A DNA stretch of 64,000 bases from Massilia sp. CF038 (GTDB lineage: Bacteria; Pseudomonadota; Gammaproteobacteria; Burkholderiales; Burkholderiaceae_D), in assembly GCF_900129765.1 (NCBI RefSeq), contig NZ_FQWU01000001.1, forward strand, positions 1,674,001 through 1,738,000, read 5' to 3'. The notes below the pieces were generated by a model. The model made no database searches. It was not told where the DNA came from and worked only from the letters and a program-made list of their open reading frames with translations. Each line of letters begins with the position of its first letter. Position 1 is the stretch's first letter. Of this stretch, positions 16,235 through 26,300 are shown in pieces. A program made the translations under genes and the position numbers.

Positions 16235-19200
16235 CATGCAGCCTTTCCGTGGCGCCGTCCGAGTCACGGTTCAAAATCTTTTGTGGATGCTGCGCGCGCT
16301 GCGCTGCGCGCTGTTGCTGGTGTTGTGCGCGCCGGCGCTGGCACATGGCGCATTGCCACTGCCGCAATTTTTGGTGGTTGATTACCATCCGATTTCGAAA
16401 ACGCAAGTCAAGGGCAGTCCCCCCGGGGCGCCGCTGTTTGACTATGTGTACCGGGTCGACGTGCGCAATGCTGGCGCCGCCGCCGCGGACGTCAGCGGGC
16501 GCCTCGCCAGTCGCGTCAACAGCGTGACCATCGTGGATCGCGAGGCCAGTTTCGGCCTGGTAGAGCCGCACCGGATCAAGGCCAGCAGTGATACCATCAC
16601 CGTGCGCGCGCGCAAGTTCTTTGACCGCCGCCTCGACCCAAGGCGCCCGCATGGCGCCGCCTGGCGCTATGAGGAAGAGGGCAGCGATGATGATGACATC
16701 CGGGTTCCCGGTCTTGGTCGCGGGCAGCAAGAGTGGCGCAGCGAAGCATTGCGCAACTTCTACGACATTAAATTCCAGTTCTTGTTCCAGTGGGCGTTCA
16801 CGGTGCGCGCCGATCAGGCTGCGCCTGTCATCAGCCAGCCGCTGCCGCAAGGCGCGCTCAACACGGCACGCCCACAGCTGAGCGCACAGTTCAGCGACGG
16901 CGCCTCTGGCGTGGACGTGAGCAAGATCGTGCTCGCGCTGGATGGCGTGGACGTGAGCGCCAGCGCCAGAAAGAGCGCCGCCGGCGTCAGCTACACGCCA
17001 GCGGCCAATCTGGCCGAAGGGAACCACGCGGTGGCCCTGAGCGTGGCCGACAAGGCCAATAATCGCGGCGCGGCGGCCTGGAGCTTCATGGTCGACACCA
17101 TCGCGCCAGTGGTGACGGGCCAAGCCCCCAACAATGTGACCAACGCCAGTCCTGCGGCGCAGATCAGTGCCCAGTTCACCGATCAGGGTGCTGGCATCGA
17201 CACGGCCAAGGTCCGGCTGTGGGTCGACAATGTGGACGTGACCGTACTGGCGCAAGTGAGCGCCGGCGCGATTGTTTATCTGCCTGCTAAAAAACTTGCT
17301 GACGGCAAGCACAAGGTCAAGCTGACCGTGCCCGACAGCGCCACCAACCTGGCTACGGTCGAGTGGAGTTTCGGTGTGGACAGCAAGGGCGTGAGCATCG
17401 ACAACCGTCTGCCGGCCGACGGCGCGCAATTCGACGCCCTGGCCATTCCCGTTATTAGCGCCACGTATGGCGGCGCCGCCAACAGCGTCGACACCGGCAA
17501 GACCGTGTTGTTGCTCGATGGCCGCAACGTGACCGCGCAAGCCGTGCAAACTGCCGCTGGCATCCGCTATGTCCCAGCCGGCGCCCTCAGCGAAGGCGTG
17601 CACGAGGTCAAACTGCGCGTGACCGACAAGCGTGCCAATCTGTCTGAAGCGGCTTGGACATTCACCACCGTGAGCGCCCCGGAGATCACCAGTGTCAGCC
17701 CGAAAGACGTGGTCTTGAACGCAGCCACTGCTGTCGTGATCGCCGCGCAATACCGCGACATCGGGGCAGGGATTGACACCGGCGCGGTGCGCTTGCTGCT
17801 CGACGGGGTCGACGTGACCGCCGCAGCCCAAATCGGCGCGACGGAATTACGCATGACACCGGCCAGCCCGCTGCCGCAAGGGGCCCATGTGCTGACGCTG
17901 ACGGTCGGCGACAAGGCCGGCAACCGCAGTACCAGTAGCTGGCGCTTCACGCTCGACACAGGCCTGCCGGTGATTAGCGCGCAAAGCCCGCGCGACGTGC
18001 TGGTGGCCAGTAGCGCGCCCACCATCAGCGCCAGTTTCCAGGAAACGGGCGATGCGGCCAGCAGCACCGGGATCGACCCGGCGCGCGTCAAGTTGTTCAT
18101 TGACAATCAGGATGTCACGGCCCAGGCCCGGATCAGTGCGAGCGCGATTGTGTATACGCCTGCCACGGCGCTGGCCAGCGGGACCCGGACGGTCCAGCTG
18201 GTGGTTGCCGACCGCGCCGGCAACACGGTTGACAGTGTGTGGAGTTTCACGGTGGACTTGGACCGCCCGACCATCGGCAATGCGGCCACCCCGGCTGACG
18301 CCAGTGTGCTCGAGGCCGACGCACTGCCCGTCATCAGCGCCCAGTTTTCGGACGGTGGTTACGGCATCGACCCGGACCGCGTCTCGCTCGAACTCGATGG
18401 CGTCAATATCAGTGCACAGGCGCTGCGTAGCGCCACCTCTGTCAGTTACACGGTGCCTGCCGCTCTCTCCGAAGGCAACCACCAGATCAAGCTCACGGTC
18501 GCCGACCGTGGCGGCAATACGGCTGTGCGCAGCTGGAGTTTTGTCACGCGCACGGCGCCGCGCATTTTTGATGCCTGGCCGGTGGAATCGGCATTTATTG
18601 GCGCGGTCTCCGGCTTGGGCGCCAGCTACAGCGATATCGGCAGCGGCATTGATCCTGCTTCGTTCCGCTTGCTGCTCGACGGCGCCGACCTGACGGCGCA
18701 AATGGTGCATGAGGAAAATACCTTCAGCGTGCCCATCACGCAGGCGCTGGCCGATGGCAACCACCAGGCCACGCTCGAGCTGAGCGACCTGGCAGGCAAC
18801 AAGACCCGCCAGTCGTGGAGCTTCCTGACGGCAACGCCACCTGTGATCAGTGCGCGTTCGCCCGTTGATGTGACACTGGCGCCGGACAGCCGGCCCGAGA
18901 TTTCCGCCGCCTACACTGCCGGTGGCCAGGGGCTGAACCTGGCCAGTGTGCAACTGTATGTTGATGAGGTCGACGTTACCGCGCAGGCCCAGGTCAGCGC
19001 CAGCGGCATTCGCTACACGCCGCCGGCGGCCATGGCTGCCGGCGAGCATACGGTCATGCTGTCTGTGCAAGACAACGGCAACGGCCGCGCCGGCGCTGTC
19101 TGGGGTTTTAGCGTGGCGGCGGCGCCGACGTATGCGGTGGCCATCAAGCAGCCACTGAACGGCAGCACGTCGGCCACGCGCCGGGTCGAAGTCGTGGCAC

Positions 19201-22200
19201 GCGCCAACTCGTCCGCCACACTGGTGGACACCCTCACGCTCAACGGCCAGACCATGCGCGCTGACGTCATCGACGATGGGGATGCGTCCACTGTGCAATA
19301 TGTGGCGACGACTGAGCTGGTCGATGGCAGCAATACCTTGACCGTGTTGGCCAGCTTCCGCGACGGCAGCACGCGCAACAGCAGCGCCACGGTCAGCTAT
19401 CGCGCACCACCGGTCATCACGATTCTCACGCCGGCCGACAAAGCGACACTGGGCGCGGTCAACCCCAACAGTCCGCGCGACTTGACGGGCAAGGTCGAAC
19501 GGCCCGTGCTGATTACCGGCCGCACCGACAAGCCAGTGCAAAGCGTGACGATCAACCAGCAGGCTGCGCTGGTCGCGCCTGGCGGCATGGAATTTCGCTT
19601 CGAAAATTTCTTCCTGCACGAAGGGGTCAATTTGCTCTCGGCCATTGCGCTCGATGCGTTTGGCCAGAGCGCCAGTGCCAGCGTCACGGTCGCGGTGGAT
19701 CAAACTGCACCCTTGCTGTCGGTGGAAGCGCCGCTGGCTGATGCCTTCACCTCCAACGACCGGGCTGATGTGCGCGGCGTGGTCAATGATGCGATCGAAG
19801 GCTGGATTGGCGCGCCTTACCCGTCCGTCACCGTGACCAATAGCGCCAACCAGAAGCGTGTCACGGCCAAAGTGATGGACCGCTTCTTCAGTGCCGAAGA
19901 CGTGCCGCTGGAAGTGGGCGCGAACAGCTTGCGCGTGAGCGCCACCGACCAGGTGGGCAACACGCGCAGCAAGGACGTCACGATTACGCGCATTGCCAGC
20001 GGTTCCAAGCGACTCACGATTTTGCGCGGCAATCATCAGCGTGCCCCGGTCGATGCTGAACTGCCGCAGCCGCTGACGATCGTGGCGCTGGCCAATGACG
20101 GCAATCCACTGGTGGGCATGGCGGTGCGTTTCGACATCTTGCGCGGTACCGGCACTTTGCGCGCTGGCACGGTCAAACAGGCGCGGAACATTCTGCTCCA
20201 GACCGACGCTGCCGGGCGTGCCGAAGTGTGGCTCACGCTGGGCAAGCAGTCTGGCGAAGCCGGCAATATGGTGCGCGTGTCAAGCGTCGGAGTAGGGGAG
20301 GATGCGTTGTTCAGCCTGACCGCCGAACGGGGAGCGCCCGCGCTGATCCGCGCCGATGGCGGCGGCGCGCAGTTTGGCGAAACCGGCAGCACCGCCTTCG
20401 AACCGTTGGGCGCGGTAGTCAGTGACGCCAACGAAAACCGGGTGCCGCAAGCGCCGGTGACGTTTACCGTCGTTGACGGCGATGCAGTGCTGCTTGACGC
20501 TCAGGGCACGCGCCACGCCAGCCTGACCGTCACGACCGACAAGAATGGCCTGGCCGCAGTGCGCCCCTTGTTTGGTACCCGGCCTGGTCCAGTTCTGGTG
20601 AGCGCCACCTTGCCCAACCAGGCAGGGCGCATTGGTGCTTTGTTCCAGCTGACTGTGCTTGCCGCACAGACCGGCCCGACCCAGTTGTCGGGCAAGGTCC
20701 TCAATCACACGGGGCAGCCCTTGGGCGGGGTGCGCATGTCGATTGGGCGTACCAGCCTGAGTACGACCACGGACGCGAACGGCGACTTCCATTTTGACAG
20801 CCAGGTCCCGGTTGGCAAGGTCGACTTGTTCATCGATGGCCGCACGGCCAACGTCCAGACTGCCCAATATCCGTCGCTGCATTTCGAGATGTTGGCCATT
20901 CGTGGCCAGAATAATGTGCTGCCGCACCCGATTTTCCTCCCGCCTTTGCTGATGAGTTCGGCAAAGACCGTGGGCGGCGCGCAAGACGTGACGATGACAA
21001 TACCTGGTTTTGACGGCTTCGAGATGGTCGTCAAGGCGAACAGCGTTACCTTCCCGAATGGCGACAAGACGGGCAAGCTGGTGATCAGCCCGGTGCAGCA
21101 GGATAAACTGCCGATGGTGCCGCCAGGCGGCTACAACGGCTTCATGGCGCCGGCCTGGACCATCCAGCCGAGCGGCACCCGCTTTGACCCGCCGCTACAA
21201 ATCAAGATGCCCAACAGTCTGCTGCTGAAGGCCGGCGAAACGCGCGAAATATACCAGTGGGACCATGACCTGGCGACTTTCGTGCCGATTGGCCGCGCCA
21301 CCGTCAGCGAAGATGGCGCGCAGTTGATCAGCGATAGCAACAGCGGCGTCACCAAGGCTGGCTGGGGCGGCACCCCTTCGCCACCGCCGGTGCCGGACAA
21401 GTGCGCTGTGCAAAAAGAGCCCGATCCCAAGAAATGCGAAGAAACCGTGGTGGTGGCTGGCTGTCCCGTCACCAAGACCTATGATCCAGGGATCAACAAG
21501 AAGCCGTTTACCTTTGTCGGCGACGATCTGCTCGAACTGGAGCCCAAGCTGGTGACGCTGCTGGCACGCAAGAGCAAGAAAATCAGCTTGACCGCATCGA
21601 TAGAAAAGGGCGATCCGGCCGGCATCAAGTGGGAAATCACCAGTAATACGGCCAAAGCAAAGGGCGCCAAGAACATCGCACCTGATAACAAGGAAGGCGC
21701 TGAGCTCAGCTTTGAAGTGGACAATGTGGCCAATAAAACCGGCAGCTACGAGCGCAGTGTCGCGGTCGACCTGACGGCAAAGGCGACCATGTGCGGGGTA
21801 TCGCAGACGGTCCGCCTGCAGCAGGATCAGAAAGACATTATCCGGCAAGAGTATGTTGACTTTAAGCAAGAAGAGGTGATGCACACCAAAGACTCGCCGA
21901 CCAGGGCGTTTTCCGTCAACGCGCCAGCGCGCGACAAGTTCAACGAAAAGGGCACGTACAGCCCCGCAGAAGGCCTGAACAATCCTTACAGTATCTCGCT
22001 GGGCAAGCCCTTTGAACTGGCAAGCCGGATTGCCGGCTTCTATCAAACGCTGGTAAAAGCGAAGTCGACAGCAGCCTACACCAAAGACATGGTGAACGCG
22101 ACGCCGCAGAAGCGCGCCGAGTTGGAACTAAAGATTCAGCAAGTGGCAGCCGGCACTTTTATGCCGATACTGAACTCGGTCTGGCGCAGTCCACGCCACA

Positions 22201-22451
22201 ACTACATCGTTGGCGGCGCGGCGGGCAGCAACCATTTAATGGGCGCGGCGGCGGACATGAAACCGGGCACCTTGCCGGCCAACCTTAAACCGGTCGACGG
22301 TTGGTGTGCCTTGCGGGAAGGCGCGGGTTCGACGGGCGCATCGGAAGTGTTGCTCGAGACAAACAAGGTGGGCGGCGGCGTCGACCACACGGACCATTCT
22401 TGCACCGGGAATTATTCATTCAACCATGTCCACACGGGAGATCCACAATGA
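16227..22451 (+). CDS. Giant secreted Ig-like repeat protein with M15-type peptidase domain
   Basis: A 2074-residue exported protein. The signal peptide spans about residues 1-38 (basic start, LLLVLCAPALAHG end). Eight Ig-like repeats of about 96 residues follow (about 195-966), each with an xGxGIDxxxVxLxLDGVDVTA core and a closing WSFxVD. Then come more Ig-like and Big1-like domains (about 967-1480), a carboxypeptidase-regulatory domain (about 1490-1560), a region like that preceding Rhs/YD-repeat proteins (motif QWDHDLATFVPIG), a Pro-rich linker, an unassigned part, and a C-terminal M15-type domain. The last has VWRSPRHN, His2003 and Asp2010 in SNHLMGAAAD, and His2067/His2069 in NHVHTG, so a complete zinc site is likely. 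It is the first gene of a six-gene operon. Peptidoglycan cleavage is inferred. Confidence 0.85.
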   Translation: MRLMQPFRGAVRVTVQNLLWMLRALRCALLLVLCAPALAHGALPLPQFLVVDYHPISKTQVKGSPPGAPLFDYVYRVDVRNAGAAAADVSGRLASRVNSVTIVDREASFGLVEPHRIKASSDTITVRARKFFDRRLDPRRPHGAAWRYEEEGSDDDDIRVPGLGRGQQEWRSEALRNFYDIKFQFLFQWAFTVRADQAAPVISQPLPQGALNTARPQLSAQFSDGASGVDVSKIVLALDGVDVSASARKSAAGVSYTPAANLAEGNHAVALSVADKANNRGAAAWSFMVDTIAPVVTGQAPNNVTNASPAAQISAQFTDQGAGIDTAKVRLWVDNVDVTVLAQVSAGAIVYLPAKKLADGKHKVKLTVPDSATNLATVEWSFGVDSKGVSIDNRLPADGAQFDALAIPVISATYGGAANSVDTGKTVLLLDGRNVTAQAVQTAAGIRYVPAGALSEGVHEVKLRVTDKRANLSEAAWTFTTVSAPEITSVSPKDVVLNAATAVVIAAQYRDIGAGIDTGAVRLLLDGVDVTAAAQIGATELRMTPASPLPQGAHVLTLTVGDKAGNRSTSSWRFTLDTGLPVISAQSPRDVLVASSAPTISASFQETGDAASSTGIDPARVKLFIDNQDVTAQARISASAIVYTPATALASGTRTVQLVVADRAGNTVDSVWSFTVDLDRPTIGNAATPADASVLEADALPVISAQFSDGGYGIDPDRVSLELDGVNISAQALRSATSVSYTVPAALSEGNHQIKLTVADRGGNTAVRSWSFVTRTAPRIFDAWPVESAFIGAVSGLGASYSDIGSGIDPASFRLLLDGADLTAQMVHEENTFSVPITQALADGNHQATLELSDLAGNKTRQSWSFLTATPPVISARSPVDVTLAPDSRPEISAAYTAGGQGLNLASVQLYVDEVDVTAQAQVSASGIRYTPPAAMAAGEHTVMLSVQDNGNGRAGAVWGFSVAAAPTYAVAIKQPLNGSTSATRRVEVVARANSSATLVDTLTLNGQTMRADVIDDGDASTVQYVATTELVDGSNTLTVLASFRDGSTRNSSATVSYRAPPVITILTPADKATLGAVNPNSPRDLTGKVERPVLITGRTDKPVQSVTINQQAALVAPGGMEFRFENFFLHEGVNLLSAIALDAFGQSASASVTVAVDQTAPLLSVEAPLADAFTSNDRADVRGVVNDAIEGWIGAPYPSVTVTNSANQKRVTAKVMDRFFSAEDVPLEVGANSLRVSATDQVGNTRSKDVTITRIASGSKRLTILRGNHQRAPVDAELPQPLTIVALANDGNPLVGMAVRFDILRGTGTLRAGTVKQARNILLQTDAAGRAEVWLTLGKQSGEAGNMVRVSSVGVGEDALFSLTAERGAPALIRADGGGAQFGETGSTAFEPLGAVVSDANENRVPQAPVTFTVVDGDAVLLDAQGTRHASLTVTTDKNGLAAVRPLFGTRPGPVLVSATLPNQAGRIGALFQLTVLAAQTGPTQLSGKVLNHTGQPLGGVRMSIGRTSLSTTTDANGDFHFDSQVPVGKVDLFIDGRTANVQTAQYPSLHFEMLAIRGQNNVLPHPIFLPPLLMSSAKTVGGAQDVTMTIPGFDGFEMVVKANSVTFPNGDKTGKLVISPVQQDKLPMVPPGGYNGFMAPAWTIQPSGTRFDPPLQIKMPNSLLLKAGETREIYQWDHDLATFVPIGRATVSEDGAQLISDSNSGVTKAGWGGTPSPPPVPDKCAVQKEPDPKKCEETVVVAGCPVTKTYDPGINKKPFTFVGDDLLELEPKLVTLLARKSKKISLTASIEKGDPAGIKWEITSNTAKAKGAKNIAPDNKEGAELSFEVDNVANKTGSYERSVAVDLTAKATMCGVSQTVRLQQDQKDIIRQEYVDFKQEEVMHTKDSPTRAFSVNAPARDKFNEKGTYSPAEGLNNPYSISLGKPFELASRIAGFYQTLVKAKSTAAYTKDMVNATPQKRAELELKIQQVAAGTFMPILNSVWRSPRHNYIVGGAAGSNHLMGAAADMKPGTLPANLKPVDGWCALREGAGSTGASEVLLETNKVGGGVDHTDHSCTGNYSFNHVHTGDPQ

Positions 22452-23242
22452 TGAAACGCGCAATTGCTGTGGTGGCCCTGCTGGCAGCAGGCGCTGCCCA
22501 TGGCGCGCCACCCACGCCTGCTGCCCAGTTGCGCAGCCTGCAAGGGGAGTACGCGGCGCAAGCCGACGGCGGCATCAAGTCGGTCAAGGCGATCGACGCC
22601 TTGCTGACCCAGTTGGATCAGCTGCCGCTGCAGCAAGTCGCCCCGGCGGTGCGGCGCGGCGCGCTGGTGCTGCGCGTTGAACTGCTGCTGCACAAATACA
22701 GCCTGCTTGAAAGTCCCGATTTTGCCAACAACAAGGGTGGCGTGGCAGTACTGCAGAGCGCGCGCGCGCTGTGCCAGCAATGGCTGGATACCCATCCAGC
22801 CGATCTCGATGTGCTTGGCCAGCTGTACAACATCCAGGTCAGCTTGCGCGTCCCGGTACGCGCAACGATTGACAAAATGCTCGCCGCTGACCCCAACAAC
22901 AGTTTTGCGCGCGAACTGTCGTCGATCAACTACGACCAAGAAGACAAGCTGGCCCTGGCCATGCAAGAAATTTTGCGCGCGACCAGCGGGGAGAAAGTGC
23001 CGTCGCGCACCGTCGACCATATGCAAACCGGGATCAGTTACGCCCGGCGCGCAGAGTGCCGCTTTGCCGATGCCTTGCAAGCGATTGTCGACGCCTTGCC
23101 GCCTGAAGCGGTAGCCACGGCAGCAGAACCGGTGGCGCGCAAAGGCGCGCCCGAAGCGCCCTGGCTGGCCGCGCTGACGCAAGCAAAAACGCGCTACCTC
23201 AAGACGTACGACGTCGACCAATGCCTGGCAACTAAAAAATAA
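22448..23242 (+). CDS. Exported helical-repeat protein of giant-protein operon
   Basis: A 264-residue protein starting at ATG 22448, overlapping the stop of the giant gene by four bases (ATGA), with GGGAG upstream. It has a clear signal peptide (MMKRAIAVVALLAAGAAHGA, cleavage after about residue 20). The mature part is all-helical with TPR/SEL1-like periodicity, for example LDTHPADLDVLGQLYNIQV and ARRAECRFADALQAIVDAL, but no canonical TPR consensus. Two Cys are present in the mature protein. It is probably a periplasmic partner of the giant proteins, perhaps in their export, assembly or anchoring. I do not recognise a named family. The next gene follows after 91 bp. Confidence 0.75.
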   Translation: MMKRAIAVVALLAAGAAHGAPPTPAAQLRSLQGEYAAQADGGIKSVKAIDALLTQLDQLPLQQVAPAVRRGALVLRVELLLHKYSLLESPDFANNKGGVAVLQSARALCQQWLDTHPADLDVLGQLYNIQVSLRVPVRATIDKMLAADPNNSFARELSSINYDQEDKLALAMQEILRATSGEKVPSRTVDHMQTGISYARRAECRFADALQAIVDALPPEAVATAAEPVARKGAPEAPWLAALTQAKTRYLKTYDVDQCLATKK

Positions 23243-23305
23243 ACAGCACGATCCGCCCTGGGCGTCGCCTTGACCGGCAGCGCCCCGTTCTTTGCGTGTG
23301 TCATA

Positions 23306-23341
23306 CCAGAATTACCTCAGGAGTAGTACAGCAATGCGTCT
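23306..23341 (+). promoter_or_regulatory. Translation-start region, second copy
   Basis: This is the counterpart of 16199-16234, with ribosome site TCAGGAGTAGT at 23317-23327 and start codon at 23334. The two regions differ at only four of 36 positions, and the first residues (MRL-x-QPF) are shared. Confidence 0.7.
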
Positions 23342-26300
23342 TTTCCAACCATTTCCTGCGCGGGTGCTCGCCCATGTCTGCCACCGCGCGCACGCCTTGC
23401 TGTGTCTGTTTCTCCTGCTTGCCACCACTGCCTTGCCATCCTGGGCCGGCGCGCCACCGGCGCCTGGCGCTACTTGCACCATCAGTGCGCTCAACCGAAA
23501 CGCGCCGATCGCACCCGACGGCAGCTTCACCATCTTTAATATTCCCGGCACGGCCGGGCCGTTTCGTGCCCGCGCCAGCTGTTCCGACGGCAGCGTCGGC
23601 CAGACGGCGGTTGCCTTCCCCGATTTTGACGCGACCGTGGTGTACACCGGCGAGATTTTCTGGGGGCAGCTCGACCCAACCCCGGTCGCGCTGGGCTTGA
23701 GCGCGAACGCCAAGCATCTGAGCACGGGCCAGACAGCCCAGCTCAAGGCCACTGCCATTGCCGAGAATGCCGCCACGCGCGACGTCAGCGCGCGCGCCGA
23801 CGGCACCACCTATACCATCAGCAACGATCTGCTGGCCTCGGTCAGCGTCGATGGCCAAGTACAGGTGTTGCCCTTGTTTGCCAGCGGCTCGAGCGCGCGC
23901 GTGGTGGCCACTGCCACCAACGAGGGCGGCGTGGCCGGCAGCTATATGTTCGTGCTGGGCCCCCGTGGCGCGCTCGCGGGGCAGGTGACGCGCGCGGACG
24001 GCACGACCCCCGTGGCGCAAGCCCAGGTGACGGTGATCCGGCATCAGCCGATGGAGCAGGTTGGCACCGCCGTGACCGATGACAGCGGCCGCTACGCGCT
24101 GGCCGATGTCAGTGCCGGCACGTTTACGATCTCAGCCATTGATCCGCGCAGCGGCGACCGCGCGCAAGTCGGTGCCAGCATTGATGCTGAAGGCCAGACG
24201 CAGCGCGCCGACATCCGCATGAATGGCCAGGGCCAGGTACGCGTCACGGTACTTGACGCCACTGACCAGCCGGTCGCTGGCGTGACAGTGACGCTGACCG
24301 CCCTGGGCGCCATCCGTGAAACCCACAGCATGCTGACCGGGCCCGACGGAACGGCCGCCTTTGCCACTGTGGCCGCAGGGGACTTTACGGTCTCGGCGCG
24401 CGATCCGGTGTCGCGCCTGGTGGGCAGCACCATCGGCTTGCTGGCCGGTGGTGCGGTATTGCCGGTGTCGCTCAAGCTGCAACCGGTGGGCACCATTACA
24501 GGTACTGTGCTCGCTGCTGACGGTGCCACCGTCCAGGAAGGCGTGCAGGTGCGTATTTTGTCGCGCGAGCGCGGCATCGTATCCCAATCGGTCACCGGCA
24601 CCGACGGCAAGTTCAGCTTCAATTCGCTGCCTCTGGGCGACGGTCCCTATACCCTGGACGCTTTTGTCGACAACCGCCTGCGCACGCGTCTGCCCGGCGT
24701 GGTGCTGTCGAGCCCGAACCAGGTGCTGGTCCAGGATCTGCGCTTTACCCCGGTTGGCAGTGTGAGCGGCACCGTCACCGATGCTGACAGCAAGCCCTTT
24801 GCCAGCGTCACGCTGACGCTGCAGTCGCTGGCCGGTTCGCGTCTGGCGTTTACGGCCAGTGCTGGACCGGACGGCGCCTTCCTGTTCCAGGGCGTGCCAA
24901 TTGGCCCGTATACCCTGAGCGCAAGCACCCAGGATGGCCGCAACGGCAACGTGAGCGGCAACCTGCCGGCCGACGGTGCCACCGTTGTCAGTGCGGTACA
25001 ACTGGCCGCCAGCGGGCTGGTCGGCACCGTGTTCGAACGCGATGGCGTCACGCCAGCCGGGGCCGGGGTCAAGGTATTCCTGATGCGAAATCCGCAGCCG
25101 CAACAGCTGGCTCTGACCCTGGACGCAAGTACGGCCGGCGTGAGTGCGGTGGCCAGCACCAATGCGCTAGGCCAGTTCAGCTTTGCCATCGCCAGTGGTG
25201 CCACCTATGTGCTGCAGGCCCAAGACGGCAGCAACCGCGCGCGCACCCAGGTCGTGGTCACGGAAATTGTGTCCGGCAAGCCTCTCACAGTCAATTTGCG
25301 CTACCTGGGCAAAGGCAGCGTGTCCGGCGTGGTGCGCAACGCCGCCGCCGTGGTGCAGGCCAATGCGCCGGTGCGCGTGGCCAGCGTGGGCGCCTTCTCG
25401 GCCAGCTGGGATACCGTCACCGACAGCGCCGGCCGCTATCAGCTGCCGAATGTGTATGTCGGCGACATCGCCGTCACGGCCCAAAATCCGTTGTCCAAAC
25501 TGGGCGGGCTGGCCCAGGGCCGTCTTATCGCTGAAGGCGATGCGCTGACCCTCGACGTTACACTGGCCGCCACTGGCACCGTGCAGGGCAGCGTGCAAAC
25601 CGCTGCGGGTCTGGCGGCCAGGGCGCCGCTGCAGGTGGAGCTGCTCAGTGGTTCCACCCCCTACGCGACTCAGCGGGTTGACAGCGGCAATGCTTTCACT
25701 TTCACGCTGGTGCCGGTGGGCGAGTTGAGCGTGCGCGTGACCGAACTGGCCAGCGGCGACCGCGGTGTTGCCATCTCCCAGCTGAGTGCCGCCAATGAAG
25801 TGCGCACGGTACCGGTGCGCCTGGTGGGGCAGGGCGCCGTGCGTGTGACGGTACGCGACAGCGCCGCCAAGCCGGTGGCCGGTGCCAAGGTGGTGATCAG
25901 CAGCGGCTCGCCTTTCGGCGGCGAATTTACCCTTGCCACCGGTGCCGATGGCAGCGTGCTGGCCGCGCCCGTCTTTAACGGCGACGTCAGCGTCCAGGCC
26001 AGCAAGCCGGCCCAGGTAGGCACCATTGCCGGTTCGGTGCAGGGCACCGTGGTCAACGGGGCAACGCTGGACTTGGCCGTGACCTTGACCACGCGCCCGC
26101 TGGGCAGCATTCGCGGGACCGTGTACGGTCCCGATGGCATCACGCCGCGCCCTGACATGGAAGTGTCGCTGGTGGCCGGCTTTGCCGTCACTTACAGCAC
26201 CGTGACGAACAAGGATGGTCAATACAGTTTTAGCAACGTGGAAGGCGGTACCGCCTACACGGCGCGCGTGCGCAAGGTCAGCGTCGGATCGGCGCCGCAG

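Noticed and set aside
17847-20036. Minus-strand frame of about 730 codons opposite the Ig-repeat gene
   Set aside because: It mirrors the repeat structure of the plus-strand gene and has no features of its own.
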